Made by a program: the position numbers and the translations under genes. A stretch of 64,000 bases of DNA from Hyaloperonospora brassicae (taxonomy: Eukaryota > Oomycota > Peronosporomycetes > Peronosporales > Peronosporaceae). Numbering within the stretch: position 1 is the stretch's first letter; every line of letters begins with the position of its first letter. The stretch covers positions 29,465-93,464 of the forward strand of contig CANTFL010000448.1 of NCBI GenBank assembly GCA_947650285.1, written 5' to 3'. Below, piece by piece: positions 1 to 13,478 of the stretch. Below the pieces are notes generated by a model. That model had not been told where the DNA came from. It made no database searches and worked only from the letters and a program-made list of their open reading frames with translations.

Positions 1-916
1 GACTGAAATCACCGCGGACATGTCAACTTTACCAGGAGCTACCCTGGGTGTAGTTTCCGAGATGCAAGCTGTTGTCGCTGGTTCTACCAAGGGCGACGAC
101 AGCTCGCAACAACTTGTTATGTCCAATATTCCGGTCGTACTGGCAGAGAACCTAGTCAAGGAGCTAGTGGAGCCTTTCGGGGCGCTTAAGAGCTTTACGT
201 TGGTCAAGGACGCTGCAACTGGTGCCTCTACGGGCAGCGCCATATTCGAGTACAAGGATGAAGACGTCGCTGCTCAGGCAGTGAAAGGTTTAAACGGACT
301 AAGCATCGGTGGCATACCTCTGTCTGTTCAACGCCAGTCATCCAGCAATGGAGTGGCACTCGGATCCATATCGACTTCGGTCCCTAGTCCTGAGGACCAA
401 CCCGGTCCTGTTCTCAAGATGGTAGGGTCTTGCTATCTACGTTGTCTGTTTGCACGAAGGATACTTAATGTACACTATGTTTTGCTTGTGACAGTTAAAC
501 ATGGTTTCTGTGGATGAGCTAAAAGATGACGAAGAGTATGCTGATCTAGCTGAAGATGTGGAGGAAGAGTGCAAGCGCTTTGGAACTGTAGCAGGCTTGG
601 AAATTCCGCGCCCTAAGGTCTGTCGAGCTGTGGCAGCTGAAGAAAAATGGTGTTACTGATGATGGTCTGTTGTAGGATGGAGAAGATGTGCCCGGCTTGG
701 GCTGCATTTACGTTCGCTTCGAAAAGGAGGAAGACGCAGTTTCTGCCTTGAAGGTACAGGGTCGTAACTTGTATTTGTCGTGTCCATGCTTTGTTCTCAG
801 CACTTTCGTTCTTCTGTTTTTGTGGCTAGGCTTTGAACGGACGCAAGTTTGGCGGAAACATCGTGAAAGTTACCTACTTTCCGGTTGACAAGTTTGAGAA
901 ACATGCGTTTTCCTGA
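1..916 (+). CDS. U2AF large subunit (U2AF65-like), 3' part, four exons
   Basis: Splicing factor that binds the polypyrimidine tract at 3' splice sites and recruits U2 snRNP in the nucleus. The reading frame is open at base 2, so the 5' part lies outside the window. The proposed exons are 1-421, 495-617, 676-753 and 830-916, with GT-AG introns of 73, 58 and 76 bp; all junctions keep frame and the stop is TGA at 914-916. Exon 1 encodes the second RRM (SNIPVVLAENLVKEL, then FTLVKDAATG and a VKGLNGLSIGG segment). The remaining exons encode the third, UHM-type RRM: a VLKMLNMV start, an acidic DDEEYADLAEDVEEEC helix, GCIYVRF, and NGRKFGGN carrying the R-x-F motif typical of U2AF homology motifs. 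Order and spacing match the C-terminal half of U2AF65. The short introns fit oomycete genes. No RS region is visible, as expected for this half. Confidence 0.93.
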
Positions 917-2574
917 GCTTTTTGGCAGCTGACGATTTTTCACGCTGAGGAGTGGCTATGTCAATTCCTCTTTCTATATCTGCTACTCGCGGGCCAATTG
1001 CCTGTGGCGTCAGGTTACATTTGATGGGCGAGTTGAGCTGCTATGAGCTTGCAGCAGGTTTGTATGGTGGGCGGCTCAGGACGTTTGCGCGCAGTGGGGT
1101 AGCTAACTGAAACGTGCTGCCACGATGTGTAGATTGAATCCAATGAATTGGTCTCCGATGTTGTGTGTTGCCAATGTGTCTTCCTGTTATTACTGATTTG
1201 CTACTGTGCTCATATAGCAGCTGGCAACGAAAGCAACGAACCACAAACAGAGAGAACAGTCTACCAATGAACAACGGGCTTCTCTTGTCGCTCACGCCAT
1301 TCTGCCGCTGATTTGTCGGAGACGCTGCATACGAGATTGTGCTTACGATCATGTAGAGAATTCATGAGTTTGGATGACCGAGTCGATCAGGTACGACAAG
1401 GTACACGTAAGCATTGCTGATATGAGTCTCTGTCAAGGGTAAGCGAGGCAACATGTTTCAGTGTCATCTTGGCTTGACAAGCTCGAAATACCGGCGTGGT
1501 GCCTGATACACGCGCCTTGACCAAAGGAATGCTGCTTTGTGTAGACCAGGCAGAAGGTGACGCTATAACCAGCGAATTGGTGATATCGTCGGTAATCTGC
1601 GTAGGTGAATCTGGAAGCTACCTCAAGGACCTTGTACCATTTTGTCGAGTTCTTTTCGTGGTGCAGAAATTACGGCTGAGATGTGCACACCCCAACACGT
1701 TCAAGAAAATGTTCATGGGAGCAATTAACGGGAAGAATGTCTTCCAGCAGCACGGTGCTGAGTGTTTTAGGTCGAATTGATGTGTATAATGTCGCCACGG
1801 CTACATCGACAGAGCATGAAGAGCAACGTTCGTATGATAATCCACCATGTGTTTCTACTGCGTACGGCGACATGACAAGCAAATTTAGGAGAGAACGATT
1901 TGGTGAACAATTGTGGACACGCCGTTGAGAGTCAGTGTACACATGTACCACTGCACGTGGTTTCAATGACCAGCGATAAGGTACGCAACTCATTTGTGGC
2001 TGACACTTTCACAAAATGTAAAGATATGAAGTAAGTGCAGCGACCACGCGACATAACTACATACAAGTCGACTACATTGAGCGCAGGTCGCACAGCAGAT
2101 TGACAGCAAGTTACAGTGTCGTCGTCAATTTGGTCGTACAGTGCAACAAAGCAACAAAAATCCTGTGAGCAAGAGCAGAGCGCAGCTGACACATGTATAA
2201 AGCACAAGCTGTGTGGGCTACCAAGAGCTCGTAATTATTGTCCATATCCGCTGCAGTATAAAGACTCGTGTACAGGACATTCACGCTGGTAGTGCAGACG
2301 TTATAAGCTGATCTGCACTGACAGCCGTACAGACGAGTGTCTTGGAGCCACACCTACACACGAGTGCAGAGGAAGATTGACAGTTAATGAACACACGTGA
2401 GTGAATGCAAAAAGATACCCTGTCATAGAGCTGATTAGATGTTTTGCTTATATCTTTGTTCACTATGGCTAATAAAGACACGACTGCACACGAGATGCTC
2501 ACCGGCTATTGCACGCGTCCATCATTCATCGGCAGCTTTGATGTTAAACAAAATGACCGGTATCAACCACTTCG
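917..2574. other. Intergenic or decayed sequence, no supported gene
   Basis: About 1.65 kb downstream of the splicing-factor gene. Only short ORFs of 60-110 codons on both strands occur, with no recognisable domain and no splice-linked extension that I could find. I see nothing here I would annotate as a gene. Confidence 0.5.
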
Positions 2575-3057
2575 TATGTATCGGGTGAGCCCGAAACCTT
2601 GTTGGTCAGATGGTCTACTTGCACGGAGTTAACTATGCGTTATATCCTCAGCAGTTCGCTAAGCCTGATATCAGCGCCGGGAGACCCGGAATCTAATCGT
2701 GGCTGGTCCCCAGAAAAAGAGACATTCTAGTGCGCGGACCGACAACTCGTGCTGCCGGCCGGTCCGTGGTACATGGTAGGGTCATAGACCCTTGAAGCTG
2801 TTGACACAGCCAGTAGTCTGTCGTATGCTATCGCCAAGGCAAAAACATCGAAAGTGGGGGAGATCCACTGCTTAACGTGGAGTGCTATCATTGAAGTAAC
2901 GTCAGGTGTGGGAATGCCAACCCGCCGTATTATCTCCCCTAGGAGCTCATCAACCCGCGATGGTGGGTCCCATCGGCCGCTTGCGCGGTTTCGATCACCG
3001 AAGTAACTGCAAGGCGCGGGGAATGCCAACCCGCCGTATTAGTGAGCCCGATACATA
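2575..3057. mobile_element. Possible MITE-like element with 11-bp terminal inverted repeats
   Basis: The sequence TATGTATCGGG at 2575-2585 recurs as its reverse complement at 3047-3057. Both ends also contain GTGAGCCCGA. The interior is more GC-rich than its surroundings and contains a partial direct duplication (separate entry). It has no coding capacity. An 11-bp match is weak evidence and no clear target duplication was seen, so this could be a chance pairing or a piece of a larger repeat. Confidence 0.3.
2893..3041. repeat. Direct repeat, ~40-bp units about 108 bp apart
   Basis: Units at 2893-2932 and 3000-3041 share GAAGTAAC, a diverged middle, and an identical GGAATGCCAACCCGCCGTAT stretch. 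The arrangement suggests an internal duplication inside the GC-rich block at 2.58-3.06 kb. Confidence 0.6.
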
Positions 3058-6000
3058 TCATTGACACCACATTGGGTCAATGAAAAAGTATCTGAATTGA
3101 TGATGATCTCTAATAATATCTTGCTATGTAAACATGACCAGAAGAATTTGCTATTATCATCACACTTTTTGCTATTTCCACCACATTTTTAGCAAGCTCC
3201 ACCACACTACACTACACCACCACAGCACATTTCACACAGCATCTCAAATGCCCTGAACGAAACACAGATAGAGTATTAGCGGTCGAATACCGTCAAGTTT
3301 GAACCACCTGTCGTAACGCAAGCACAAAACAGTGTCCACACGTATTCGAGCACATGTTCGCACGGCGATAAATCATTATATTGTATACAATCGATCCGAG
3401 ACCGACAAGAACCAGCTGCATCGGTCAGCGACAGTGAGCAAGTACACACTCGTGCGTCTACCAGTGTGGCGCTGTCTTCCATTCACACCACCAAGATGTG
3501 GCCAATGGAGATTTGCTCGATCACATCAGCAACATGGACAAGACCTACAGAACTCCTTTGTCGGTTCATGATAGATAGTCAAATTACTTGATTGTCCATT
3601 CATTATCACAGCACATTGCGCAGCGGAAAAGAGCCGTTGCTGCTGTGTGCTATGAATTGTGATGTTTATGTAGTCGCAACGTGAGACCGAAACATGTTAG
3701 CAATGATGCTGGCAGGATGTGGAAGCGATCAATCGTACGTACTTGAGCTACTCGAGTGCTCTTCCTGTCGTTGCGGATGTTTACTTGTTGGAACCCACAA
3801 GTTCGGACCGATCAACACTTGTCTAACTGCTATTACGGACTCTGAATGTTTATTGAGACGCTGTCACTCTTAAATGGAACTGAGTAATGCACATAGTCAC
3901 TGCAATTTTGGAAGAGCTGAGCTGTACGCGAGGTAATCGAAGTGCTCCAAGAAAAGCGCAAAGCGAGTACTGCTACGTATCGACAACATGGAAGCGAAGC
4001 GTTTATACTAACCTAGACAAGCTGGACCTGGTATTCATGCGCAGTAGGCAGGCAAATAGTGTTCATGACTTCACTTGAGTCACCACCATCAGCTGTGCAA
4101 AGATTGGGCCGCTCGTTTGCCATTTACCGATTGGTCATACGTATGAATCTCGATGGACCGTCAAGTGATGATTACCGGCGGGTAAAATGGAGAGATGACA
4201 CGCTGACTAAAATAGCTTACAATTTACCAGCAAGTATGTCATGCCATGCCGTTGATGCAATGTGGATCGGACGTAGCGTTGTGGCTCTTCACAGATTGCC
4301 CGTGACTTACAACAATTGGTAAGTAAAAACAGATACGCTAAGACAATGCATGGTGACCTGTAAGGATACAGTGATGTTAGGATCTCCGAATATCGTTTAT
4401 TGTATGCTTTGGGAGTCAATGGCGTGGCGAAAACAGTGACCTATCTCGTAGACGAGGTACTACTTCTCTTCAATGAGTAAAAGAGTCGTGTATACGTTCT
4501 GAATCGCATGCGGCATTATTTGCATAGCTGATATTGTGACGCTTGAAATGTAAGAAAAATACGTTCTTTTGTTTGTATGGCAAAACGGATTTGGAAAACG
4601 TAACATCTTTTTAACCGGTCGGAGATAAATCAAGTAGTTGTGTAAGTCAATATCGCAAGATCTATTCGATAAACGAAAGATCTCTGAAAGCGGTGCTGAT
4701 ATAGATCGAGCAATACAATGGCTCAGAATGATTTAACATTTTCATTCTAGATGTAAGATCAAGACCTCATTATACGAATGCTGCATTTATAAATTTGTGG
4801 AACGTTTCACCAAATGAGAAGTTTGAAAAATGTAGAATTTCTCTTGTTCGGTAAAGCAAGTACAAAGTAGGCCCCTGACTAGCCCGGGTCAACAGATCAT
4901 TATCAAGACAGAATAAGATTTGGTCAATTTGCGATAAGACCGTACTTAATGTGATTCAGTACGTTGATATCGCAAATGACCAAATGTAATTCGTACTAAA
5001 GCACTGTTAATGTGCGAAGGCTATCACGCGTCGCCAGCCCAATACGATTCATGATTTTGGTGAGATTGACATCTCAAAGCTGGAAAAAAGCGCTTCGGCC
5101 AGCCTTTTTCTTGTAACCCCTATCGTTGATAATCATACGATTTACTTCGTTGAAGTCGTGTGGTGATTGTCGATAGAAGCGGCACCTGTTATGTACACTT
5201 CCATGGAGCAGAGATAAAGGTTGAAAGATATGAAAAGATCTTCGAGGTTAATAAGGGTCATTATTACTACGGAAAATTTTCAACGATACGTATTTCCTAT
5301 GCTAACAGCGCTGACATATATCCACTATCTATATCAAACTGCGTCGTGGATATGTTTGCCGACAGATTATGAGTTCATTCTTTAAATAATCTTCGTCGGT
5401 GCAAAAAACAGGCAACGATGAAACGCACTTTGATATCACGAAAAAAGAGCAATAAATAAAAATTAGTTACACTTCGTGCCCACGGTCGACGAAGGTGCTG
5501 CTGTGCTAGCATTGCTTTAAAGGGATAGCGCAAGACTCAATGGATCGGAGAGAAATTCATCATATAGTCTAATCAGAGGCTTGAGTGATTGCTAAGCTTT
5601 ATACCAATTTTTTTGAACCACCATCGCATCATCCGAGCGCCAGCGGTTATCAAAAGTTGCCATCCAAATTTTTTTACTCGGTGCGTCCCCGTGCATCTTC
5701 AGATCTGCAACAAAAGCAGCGTACATACGATAATGCAACCAATCGTGTATGAAAGTCTACATTTTCAAGCAGAAAGGTAAGTGGTACATCACACGCATAA
5801 GCTTAAACAACAAATTGGTTACGAAAAACTTATACGTGACAAATCGTGATTCGGTAGGGCTGAGCTGATGATCCGAATGCCAAAACGTTGGAGCAGATGG
5901 GCCAGAAATTTGATGCAAAGAGTTTTACGCAGGACTGGGAAGAGGCGTTCGCGGATAAAAAACCTCGTTATTATAAGCTTTCGAAAGGATATATACGACT

Positions 6001-9000
6001 TCAGAGTACCGGTGGGCAGCACGTCAAAGTGAATGAACAGGTCGATTACACAGATAGAAGCGAAATTGCTTCGTACTACTTCAGACAGAATGTGATAACT
6101 TGATGGTCGATTTCAGGACATGTGGATGATAAATATTTAATATTAAAGTCTTGAGTTATGTATCCATCACTACAAGGACTTCGTCATAGTTAGACAGAGC
6201 GTCTTACAAGGTTCTTTGGCGATGTTACCCTTAGAAGATCATCAGCGTATTTCAGGTAGTATAAGCAACCGTCTCGATTGTTGTCCTTATACTATATAAA
6301 CTTGTACATCTTGATGAATTGAATGAGTTAGGCGAAAAACGTACCAACGATACTTTGAAAGAGATGCAGATCAGAAAATAAGCTTATGATGTTAGTTAGG
6401 CTGAACTAAAAGTGACTTGATCATTATGCACACACTTAAGAATTAAATGCGTAGGCGCACGAACTTGTGGAAGGTCAAACATATCTCAAAAAAAGGTCAC
6501 GGTGTCATTGTAAAAGTTGGTGAGTCAAGTGATGACACACAACATGCAATTATATACTCCATGCAAAGATACCGTATCAACTTAAAGAACGAGGAGGAAG
6601 AGACATTAATACAAATATGAAGAAGCTTGCTCAGAATGTAAACACTACGGACAAAGATGTGAAGGCATATGTTGCGATCGACTCATTTAATAGTGAAGCT
6701 AAAGACTGGAATCTAGATCAAGTCTCGTCTCGTTTAAGCTAAATCTATACTTTATTATCGTGTGCAAGAAGATGCTAAAATGAATTTACGTTTTTGAACG
6801 AAGAAAAAGTTCGTGACGAAGTTAGTCAAAGTTACGCTCGGATTCTTACTCGATGATTTGAGCCACAAAATCACTCTCTTCGACCTCTTATATCAGCATT
6901 CTATTTCAGAAAATCTACTTCTCGTCGTATATATCTGACGAAGATGTATGCGAATTCGCGGACTGCGCTTATAGCGGTGGTGAAATAAAGAAGAACGGTC
7001 AATTTTTTGAAGTTTGGATGGGGGATGACGTATGTATTATCCGCAGAATATGGGGACACAAGAAGTTATTGGATGTCGCATCTCTAGTGTATATGGTGCT
7101 TTTAGATCTGTAAAAAATCGAGGATCTCTCGACGACGCGTAAGTACGCTGGTGAATTTTACGCGCATCTAGACCATCTAGAACTCAACGCTATCGTGTGC
7201 CTAAAAACGTACCCGGGTCGATGAGAACATTTAATTTGCACAAGAGCCCTACACGCCTTACTAGATCTTCCGATTATAGCACACATACCGCTAGAACTTA
7301 GGAAGATCCGAAGATAACTGAAAGGATCGATGAGGTAATTTGAAGTGACCATGAAAGCCCATCACGCCTTAGGAAAGCATGGACGCAAGAAAGTAGTCAC
7401 TATAATCCATGAAAGCCAAACTACGTTTGTCTATTGTTGCAACCCACAAGTAGAAGAGAGCATCCAAGTGTATCGATATTGTTGTATTATTTGGGGCCGA
7501 AAAAAGCATTGTATTCGCATCCTGCGCACAAATTGTAGTAATGAGCTCGAAAATTGTGTTGGCGAAACTCGCGTGAACTTGGTATAACAACAAAATACCG
7601 ACAGTCGGACTAGTGACGTTTTAATACAATGACAGGGCGTAAATGATGAATCCAACATTCTTATTATGATAAAAAGAATGCGTTTCTTGCGGTGTGCCAC
7701 TCGCCCATATTAGCGTTGCTGATACGTGTGCAGCTTTCATTCAGTATCGAAGGCTCACGCGAGCTTAATCTAAGCGAGCATCACCAATGAAGTTTTAACC
7801 GGCAAAAAAACTAGCAACATGACATCTTTCTATTTGATTCGCATTGTTAGGTATGACGCGACACTAATAAATTGAGTCAAGAAAGTCACGTGGTCAGGAA
7901 TCTTATCTTGGCTAGAGATCAAGAGACCAAGGGATATAATGCTTTACTACACGGGTTCGCTGGATGGTCACAAAGAGTCATGTTGATTATATCGACGACG
8001 CCAAATCACTCATACGTTATTGTCGCCGTTACGCTTACATGCGAGGGCGACGATAAATGAGAAGCGATGGAGATGTCTCGTACCTTAGGTGAACACGAAA
8101 AGCAATGCAACGCGGGCGGAGGAGAGAATAGAAAATACGAGTGATTCAGGAAAAATAAAGCACATTACTCAATATATCTTAGTGTAACCGTGCAAAGATC
8201 GAAGAAAGCCAAACGAGGTCTTAAAAGCAGGACAGGACAAATGGTTCCGACTTTATAACGCAAAAATAGTCAGTCGTACAATATTGCAAAACGGATCGTT
8301 TTCGCTTCACTAATAAGTCAAGAGTCACTACCACTTATACGCATTGCAATAATGAAAACAGCGACCAATGAGAAGTGAACAGCGGATAACGTGACCCTCT
8401 CATTTATGGGTGATACAATGCAGCTCGTTTAGTAGTAAGTTGTGAGAAGTCGCCAATCCGAGATAGTTACAGTTGAGGTAAATCGAGATAAATATGGAAC
8501 GATTGCAGATCGTTATTCGAGCGTCTGAAAATTGCCGACCAAGTGTCGGATCCTGAAGCTGTACGACCTTCCTACGCCATCTGCTCGCAAGACAACTCTC
8601 GACGATACTATTTATTTTTTGCATCCTTTTAAGACCACTCAAAAACAAAATCAAGTGACTGACTAGCCCTATCTCAGCTGTAGCTGCTTTGTTGATGCCT
8701 TGTGTTTTTTTTCGTTCATCTTTACACGCAAACAACCGAAGTCGACGTGTCTTCCTCTGGATGCGTGTGTGCTGCTAGTGCAGTGAGTGGAGAGATCTTG
8801 CAAGTATAAAAAATACAGATTTGCTGTTGCAAACGTCGAAGGGGGGATCATTTCACACAATTGTTCAATCGTATTGTGGAGCGCATCTACTACTCGGAAT
8901 TTTCGCTACGCCTCACCGACATTTCGTTAGCATTTCGGTGTAAGTCAGGCAACAAAAAGCTACAATTTGTGCGCTAGATGAATATCTGCCTTTCTTGTTT

Positions 9001-9449
9001 GCGCACACGCTTGTTACATTCATGCAACACTGCTCGCTCTATCGATGACGCATTGAGTTTATCTAGGTGATTAAACACTGATAAGGATGTACGTTCCTTG
9101 TTTACTTGACAATGCTTTGTGTCCACAGATCATATCGAGGAAAAAGCCTCCATCATACCACATAACGTGTGTGATGCGCACCGATGATATCACGAGCGCT
9201 CGTCGTTTCAAAGAACCTCACATTAAAGGCATTTAATAGTGTTGATCGACTATGTGGAAGGCATTTTTGCAAAAACCATCCGTCTAACGTGACCATGTTC
9301 GCAGGGACAATTTCCGATATGTCTACGGCACATGAGCCATCTCTGCCATCACTCAATTTTAAATTGACATGATCCAATTGATAGCGTCAGTTATTTTTTG
9401 TTGTAACTTGTGGAACTTTTCTCATATTCACACATCAAGTCGTGTTCAC
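3058..9449. other. Long AT-rich decayed region without intact genes
   Basis: More than 6 kb in which every frame is broken at short intervals. A CA-rich low-complexity patch lies at about 3,190-3,240. ORF fragments such as 5160-5372, 5888-6103, 7345-7587 and 7872-8060 on the plus strand are lysine- and tyrosine-rich and resemble worn transposon coding sequence, but I cannot assign them to a family. The segment at 8546-8770 is one copy of a dispersed repeat (separate entry). I see no RNA gene or promoter that I can support. Confidence 0.5.
8546..8770. repeat. Dispersed repeat, copy 1 (second copy at 29152-29374)
   Basis: This segment and 29152-29374 align in the same orientation. Both begin TCGGATC, share CTGCTCGC, then AACTCTCGACG, a CTTGTG block, CATCTTTACACGCA, and end near TTCCTCTG. 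Identity is moderate, with small indels. In the second copy the segment lies about 125 bp beyond the start codon of the broken effector-like gene, so it may derive from a duplicated upstream region or an unknown transposon. Confidence 0.55.
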
Positions 9450-9671
9450 TGCAGGGATTGGCTTAACGATTCACGATGGGACGGTTCACGACAAAGAATT
9501 AGCTCGAGTGTCCATTGCAATATCAAGAACGTATTCCAGACATTAAGTCGTTGCGGGTCCTGGATAGAACTCATTTATGATATAGTAGGCTTAGACTAAT
9601 GTAGAAGTGTAAACTAAGGACCTCAATGCACTTACTTGTTAAGTTCTATCGAAGAATCGCACCTGTTAGCA
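9450..9671 (+). repeat. Element C 5' LTR (diverged)
   Basis: Starts TGCAGGGATTGGCTTAACG and aligns with the start TGTAAGGCATGGCTTGACG of the 3' copy. The two also share CTAA-AGAAGTG, CTCAATGC and a terminal TTAGCA. End coordinates are approximate. Confidence 0.6.
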
Positions 9672-11639
9672 CTTGTTGGCCATTCGATCTATACATCAGA
9701 ACCAGACCTCGTCTTTGACTTGACCCAAATAGTATCCCGTATAACTTTGACTCTAATTAATTATCGACGCAAGCCTGAACCTCGTGGAGCAGATATATTT
9801 GCAATACGTGTGGACATCTATAAGCGCGCTTTCAAACGCGAAGTCAACGGCAAACATACTCGCAAAGATGGCGCAGCAGCAAGAGATGATACAGAAGATT
9901 CCAGATGCGACGTGACTACAGGACCTAAGTCTGGACGCGGTAAAAGCACCACGTTTCTGAGGATATGTGCAAGAATCATTTGCGCTGTGTTAGGAACACG
10001 TACAGAAATGTTTTACAGTGAGAGGAGCTGACTGGAAGAATGCAACGATGGTAGAAACGATGGTTCCAACGATTGGTAAAGTGGTCACCGGCACTAACAA
10101 AGAGTATTCGTCTAGTCGTGAAGCAGATATACGACTGTCAATGATTTGCTCTTTTATCTATGGATGGAGTTTGTATCAGCTGATTATCTAACTCAGCTCT
10201 GTGATCTGCTTTAAAATTTCATTCAAGCGCGCTGTATCGACTTGCAAGATTTCGTTTTTCGATTCCAACAGCTGATGATTCAAGTTTAAAACATAAACGT
10301 GTCGATTCCATTTTATGCTTCACAACGGTTGAACAATCAGGCACGTGCCAAATTTTAAAATCGATGCTATTCATCGTTGAGTCAAGCGATTAATATCGCC
10401 TTAGAGTTTGAGCTGAATTATTTTGGTGTAAAAAACTCAAGACTTACTTAGCAGTTTTCTCGCCTTAAGCCGACTCCTTGACAAATCTTAGGGCATGTCT
10501 GACCTGGGCCATTGGAAATGAAACACGTGCAACTTCCCATCAAGGAAAGATTGTCGATTCGCGACTTTATGTTTATTAAAAACGACCAGGACATCGACTT
10601 GCAGAAAGCCTGAAAAGACCAAACAGCCGGAAGAAATCGCGACTGAAGGTGCAAATTAGAATTATTGACAGTGTGCAAGAGGCACCCGAAGATGTCGAAG
10701 AGGCGATAGTCTATGAGTATAAAAATACAATCGCGGTAAATATAAAGGAGTCTTCTCAGCTACCATCGCTGTCAGGTACATAAGGCGTCATTTATTGTAT
10801 ACCGATGACAAAGCTAACATAAATGTAGATTCTCAAGTAGTGTTATCCGCCCCGAGCTAGCTACAAATAATGTAAGAAAGCAAAGTGGATAGCTGAAACG
10901 ATCTGAGGGATCGTTTACGAATTCAGCAGAGCTGTCGTCTGTTGAGGCGGCTGTCCATTCGAGTGAAGGCAAGTTTTCTTGAATAATATATGCAGTAAGT
11001 AGATCGGATGCCGAGCAGGAATTATTTTTTGGTCTATTGTGGTTCCTAAAACACGAGCCCCGAGTGGACTGGGAGTCCAGTCAATTTGACTACAAAACGG
11101 CCCCGTTAACGTTTTTGGACTTATGAACAAAGCAGTGGTCCAGAGAAATTCTTTAAACAAAGCCATTAAGCCATCTAAATATTTACAAAGGACTCATGTG
11201 CTTTGAAAAGAGTAAGCCCAGCTGTATTTTATTCAAGTTGCACCTCCTAAATTGAATGACACTATTCCATTTTTTAGCTCGTATATTATATCGAAAACAG
11301 TAATGTTTTTTTCGAAAAGCTATTGGATGGACTTCCATCTCCCGGTGTAGTGCAGTTAAATTCGAGACGAAACTAGATGCGGTTCTGAGCTCTTAAGCCT
11401 TATTCCGATGTTTAAGACAGCGCAAGAAGCTCTTGAGGTATTTAGTTCGTACAACCTAAAAAAGGGATATAGTTAAAGTCTCAAACTCACCGTGGGTACC
11501 AAATGTATGTAATATATTAAAAACGACCATGTTACGGGACACTTTCCTACACGTGGTGAGTGGCTTCGGACAGAAAAAAGCTTCGAAACTATTAGTTGGA
11601 TCATCAATTCTCGCCACGTGAGCAGTCACATCACGATTC

Positions 11640-12740
11640 CTAACATACCGCTCCCCCTATCGAGGAGATGAATGATCGAATGACAGTATGCGCTTTTTAC
11701 ACGGTAGTTTGTTTTGCAAGGGCTATCATCTATTGCTTTTCAGAATATCCAGTCGTTCATGTACGGCTTTTCGCACGCACAAGGAAACTTATTTTCGGTG
11801 CGTCGCCCCTATGGGATTGGCAGGAATGCCTGATTTTTTGTCAAGCCTTATGCAGGTATATTCGTTATTTATTTGTATATGTGGTCGTCTACTTGGACGA
11901 CATTTGTACTTTTCTCAATCAATAATGGATTATACCAAGCATCTTTCCGAGATGTTTCACGATCTGCGTCGAGAAAACCTGTCCGCCCACAGAAGAATGT
12001 GCTCGCTGTGGATAGGCAGTGCCGGGTTATGCGTCATACCGTCTCCAAAAAGGGATTGAGCGTGGACAAGCAAAGCCCCCAACAATCAAGCAAATGACGG
12101 CACCAAGCACGCGGAAAGATTTTCTCAGCCTTTTATATCCATCAGGTTTCAACTGACGCTTTACAAGTAACTTTGCAAAAAAAGTACTTTCCCTAACCAT
12201 TTTAGGAAAGAAAAACGTTCGATGGGAGTGGATCGAAGATAATAAAATGCCTTTAAGATTTACCGATGGCTCTCCAGCAAGAGCCCGTGCTACAACTATT
12301 AGATTCTTCAAAATCGTTTGTTATCACTAGCGATGCGTTCAATTGCAACACGGGCGTCGGGATATCATAGATCAAGGCTGGAAAGGACCACCTTATCGCG
12401 TCTCATTCCACATTTTTTAGTTTTCATGAACAAGGTAGGCCTGTCCACGTACAACAAATGATTGCGATCAATTATTATCGTACTAGATAGCGAATTATCT
12501 ATGTAAGAAACCGTCTGATGTCTTTATTGACAACAACGCGTTTCGTTGGATGCTCTCCCATCCCACCGTCATCCCAATAGTGGCACTCATGCTGAATTTT
12601 TTTGGTAAATTTGAGGTTACATTGCATCATGTCAAATGTACTACGAACATTGTTGTTGGTGTGGTATACCGTCCACGTATCAAAAACGTCCGTGCTAAGT
12701 AAAAAGTCCTCCATTAATGTGCCGCGGTCATGACTGAGGA
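11640..12740 (+). pseudogene. Element C reverse transcriptase / RNase H fragment
   Basis: Conserved Ty3/gypsy RT blocks can be read across shifted frames: a CTAFRTHKETYF segment, the substrate-binding block PMGLAGMP, then VVYLDDICTF with the catalytic Y-L-D-D (near 11,885-11,920), SQSIMDYTKHLSEMF, and further on a connection region around 12,100-12,330. The frame changes several times and stops are frequent. The lineage differs from elements A and B, whose catalytic box reads YFDD. It cannot encode a working enzyme. Confidence 0.8.
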
Positions 12741-12959
12741 TCCAAATGTGTTACTCGCAAGTAAAACATTCGTCGTTACAGTCTGTAAACGGCTAAATAA
12801 TGTTCTTTCTTCCGACTCAACCATTTTCTTCTTCTCGCTGTGCCAACCTATTCAGGGGAGGGAATAGCACAACATGATGGATTAGTTCAAGTGCAGCAAC
12901 TACATTTTAGTGGTCAAGTCCTTCATATCGAGTTCTTTGTACTCAGTATATAGCCCTTT

Positions 12960-13400
12960 TTATCTGGGTGAGCTCGTTACATATTAGTATCGTTTGTGAC
13001 AACTTAATTATAGAAAATATTGAGGATAATATATCACTACAGTACCTCTTAGCTCAAAGATATTGTTACAGTGATCTAAGGTATTCTTATTGGTTGAGAA
13101 ACCACTATGTCAGCTCACCGATCGCTGCTAGACGCGCGCAATGGGTGGAGAGTAGAGGTCAATATACATGCTTTGATATTTATGCATTCAGGTTTTGCAC
13201 TAATAGAGCAAGACGAAATAGTGCTTATAAATGATTACTGTTTTTCGATAATTTAACAAAAACTTGGTTGTCGTACTAAGACTTCCTTTCAGGGTGTACG
13301 GTGTACACTAGTCAACAAGAGCACTAGTTCTCACTGTTATTAATGCGTATCTTCTTAGTACCTTATAATGCCTCTCCCGCAGTGAAAAAAGCGTTTGTGG
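12960..13400 (+). repeat. LTR remnant of the element A family nested in element C
   Basis: Contains the diagnostic core of the element A LTR: a TATTGGTTGA-like stretch followed by CACCGATCGCTGCTAGACGC and GCGCAATGGGTGGAGAG (13116-13160), matching 16220-16270 and 43945-43985. Flanks are too diverged to define exact ends. It lies between RT/RNase H and the integrase of element C, so element C is older. Confidence 0.65.
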
Positions 13401-13478
13401 CAGGGTACAACACGTACTACTAATTTGAGGTTGCGATACACAAAGTCAAGATAAGTACGTGATGGAGATTGGATAATT

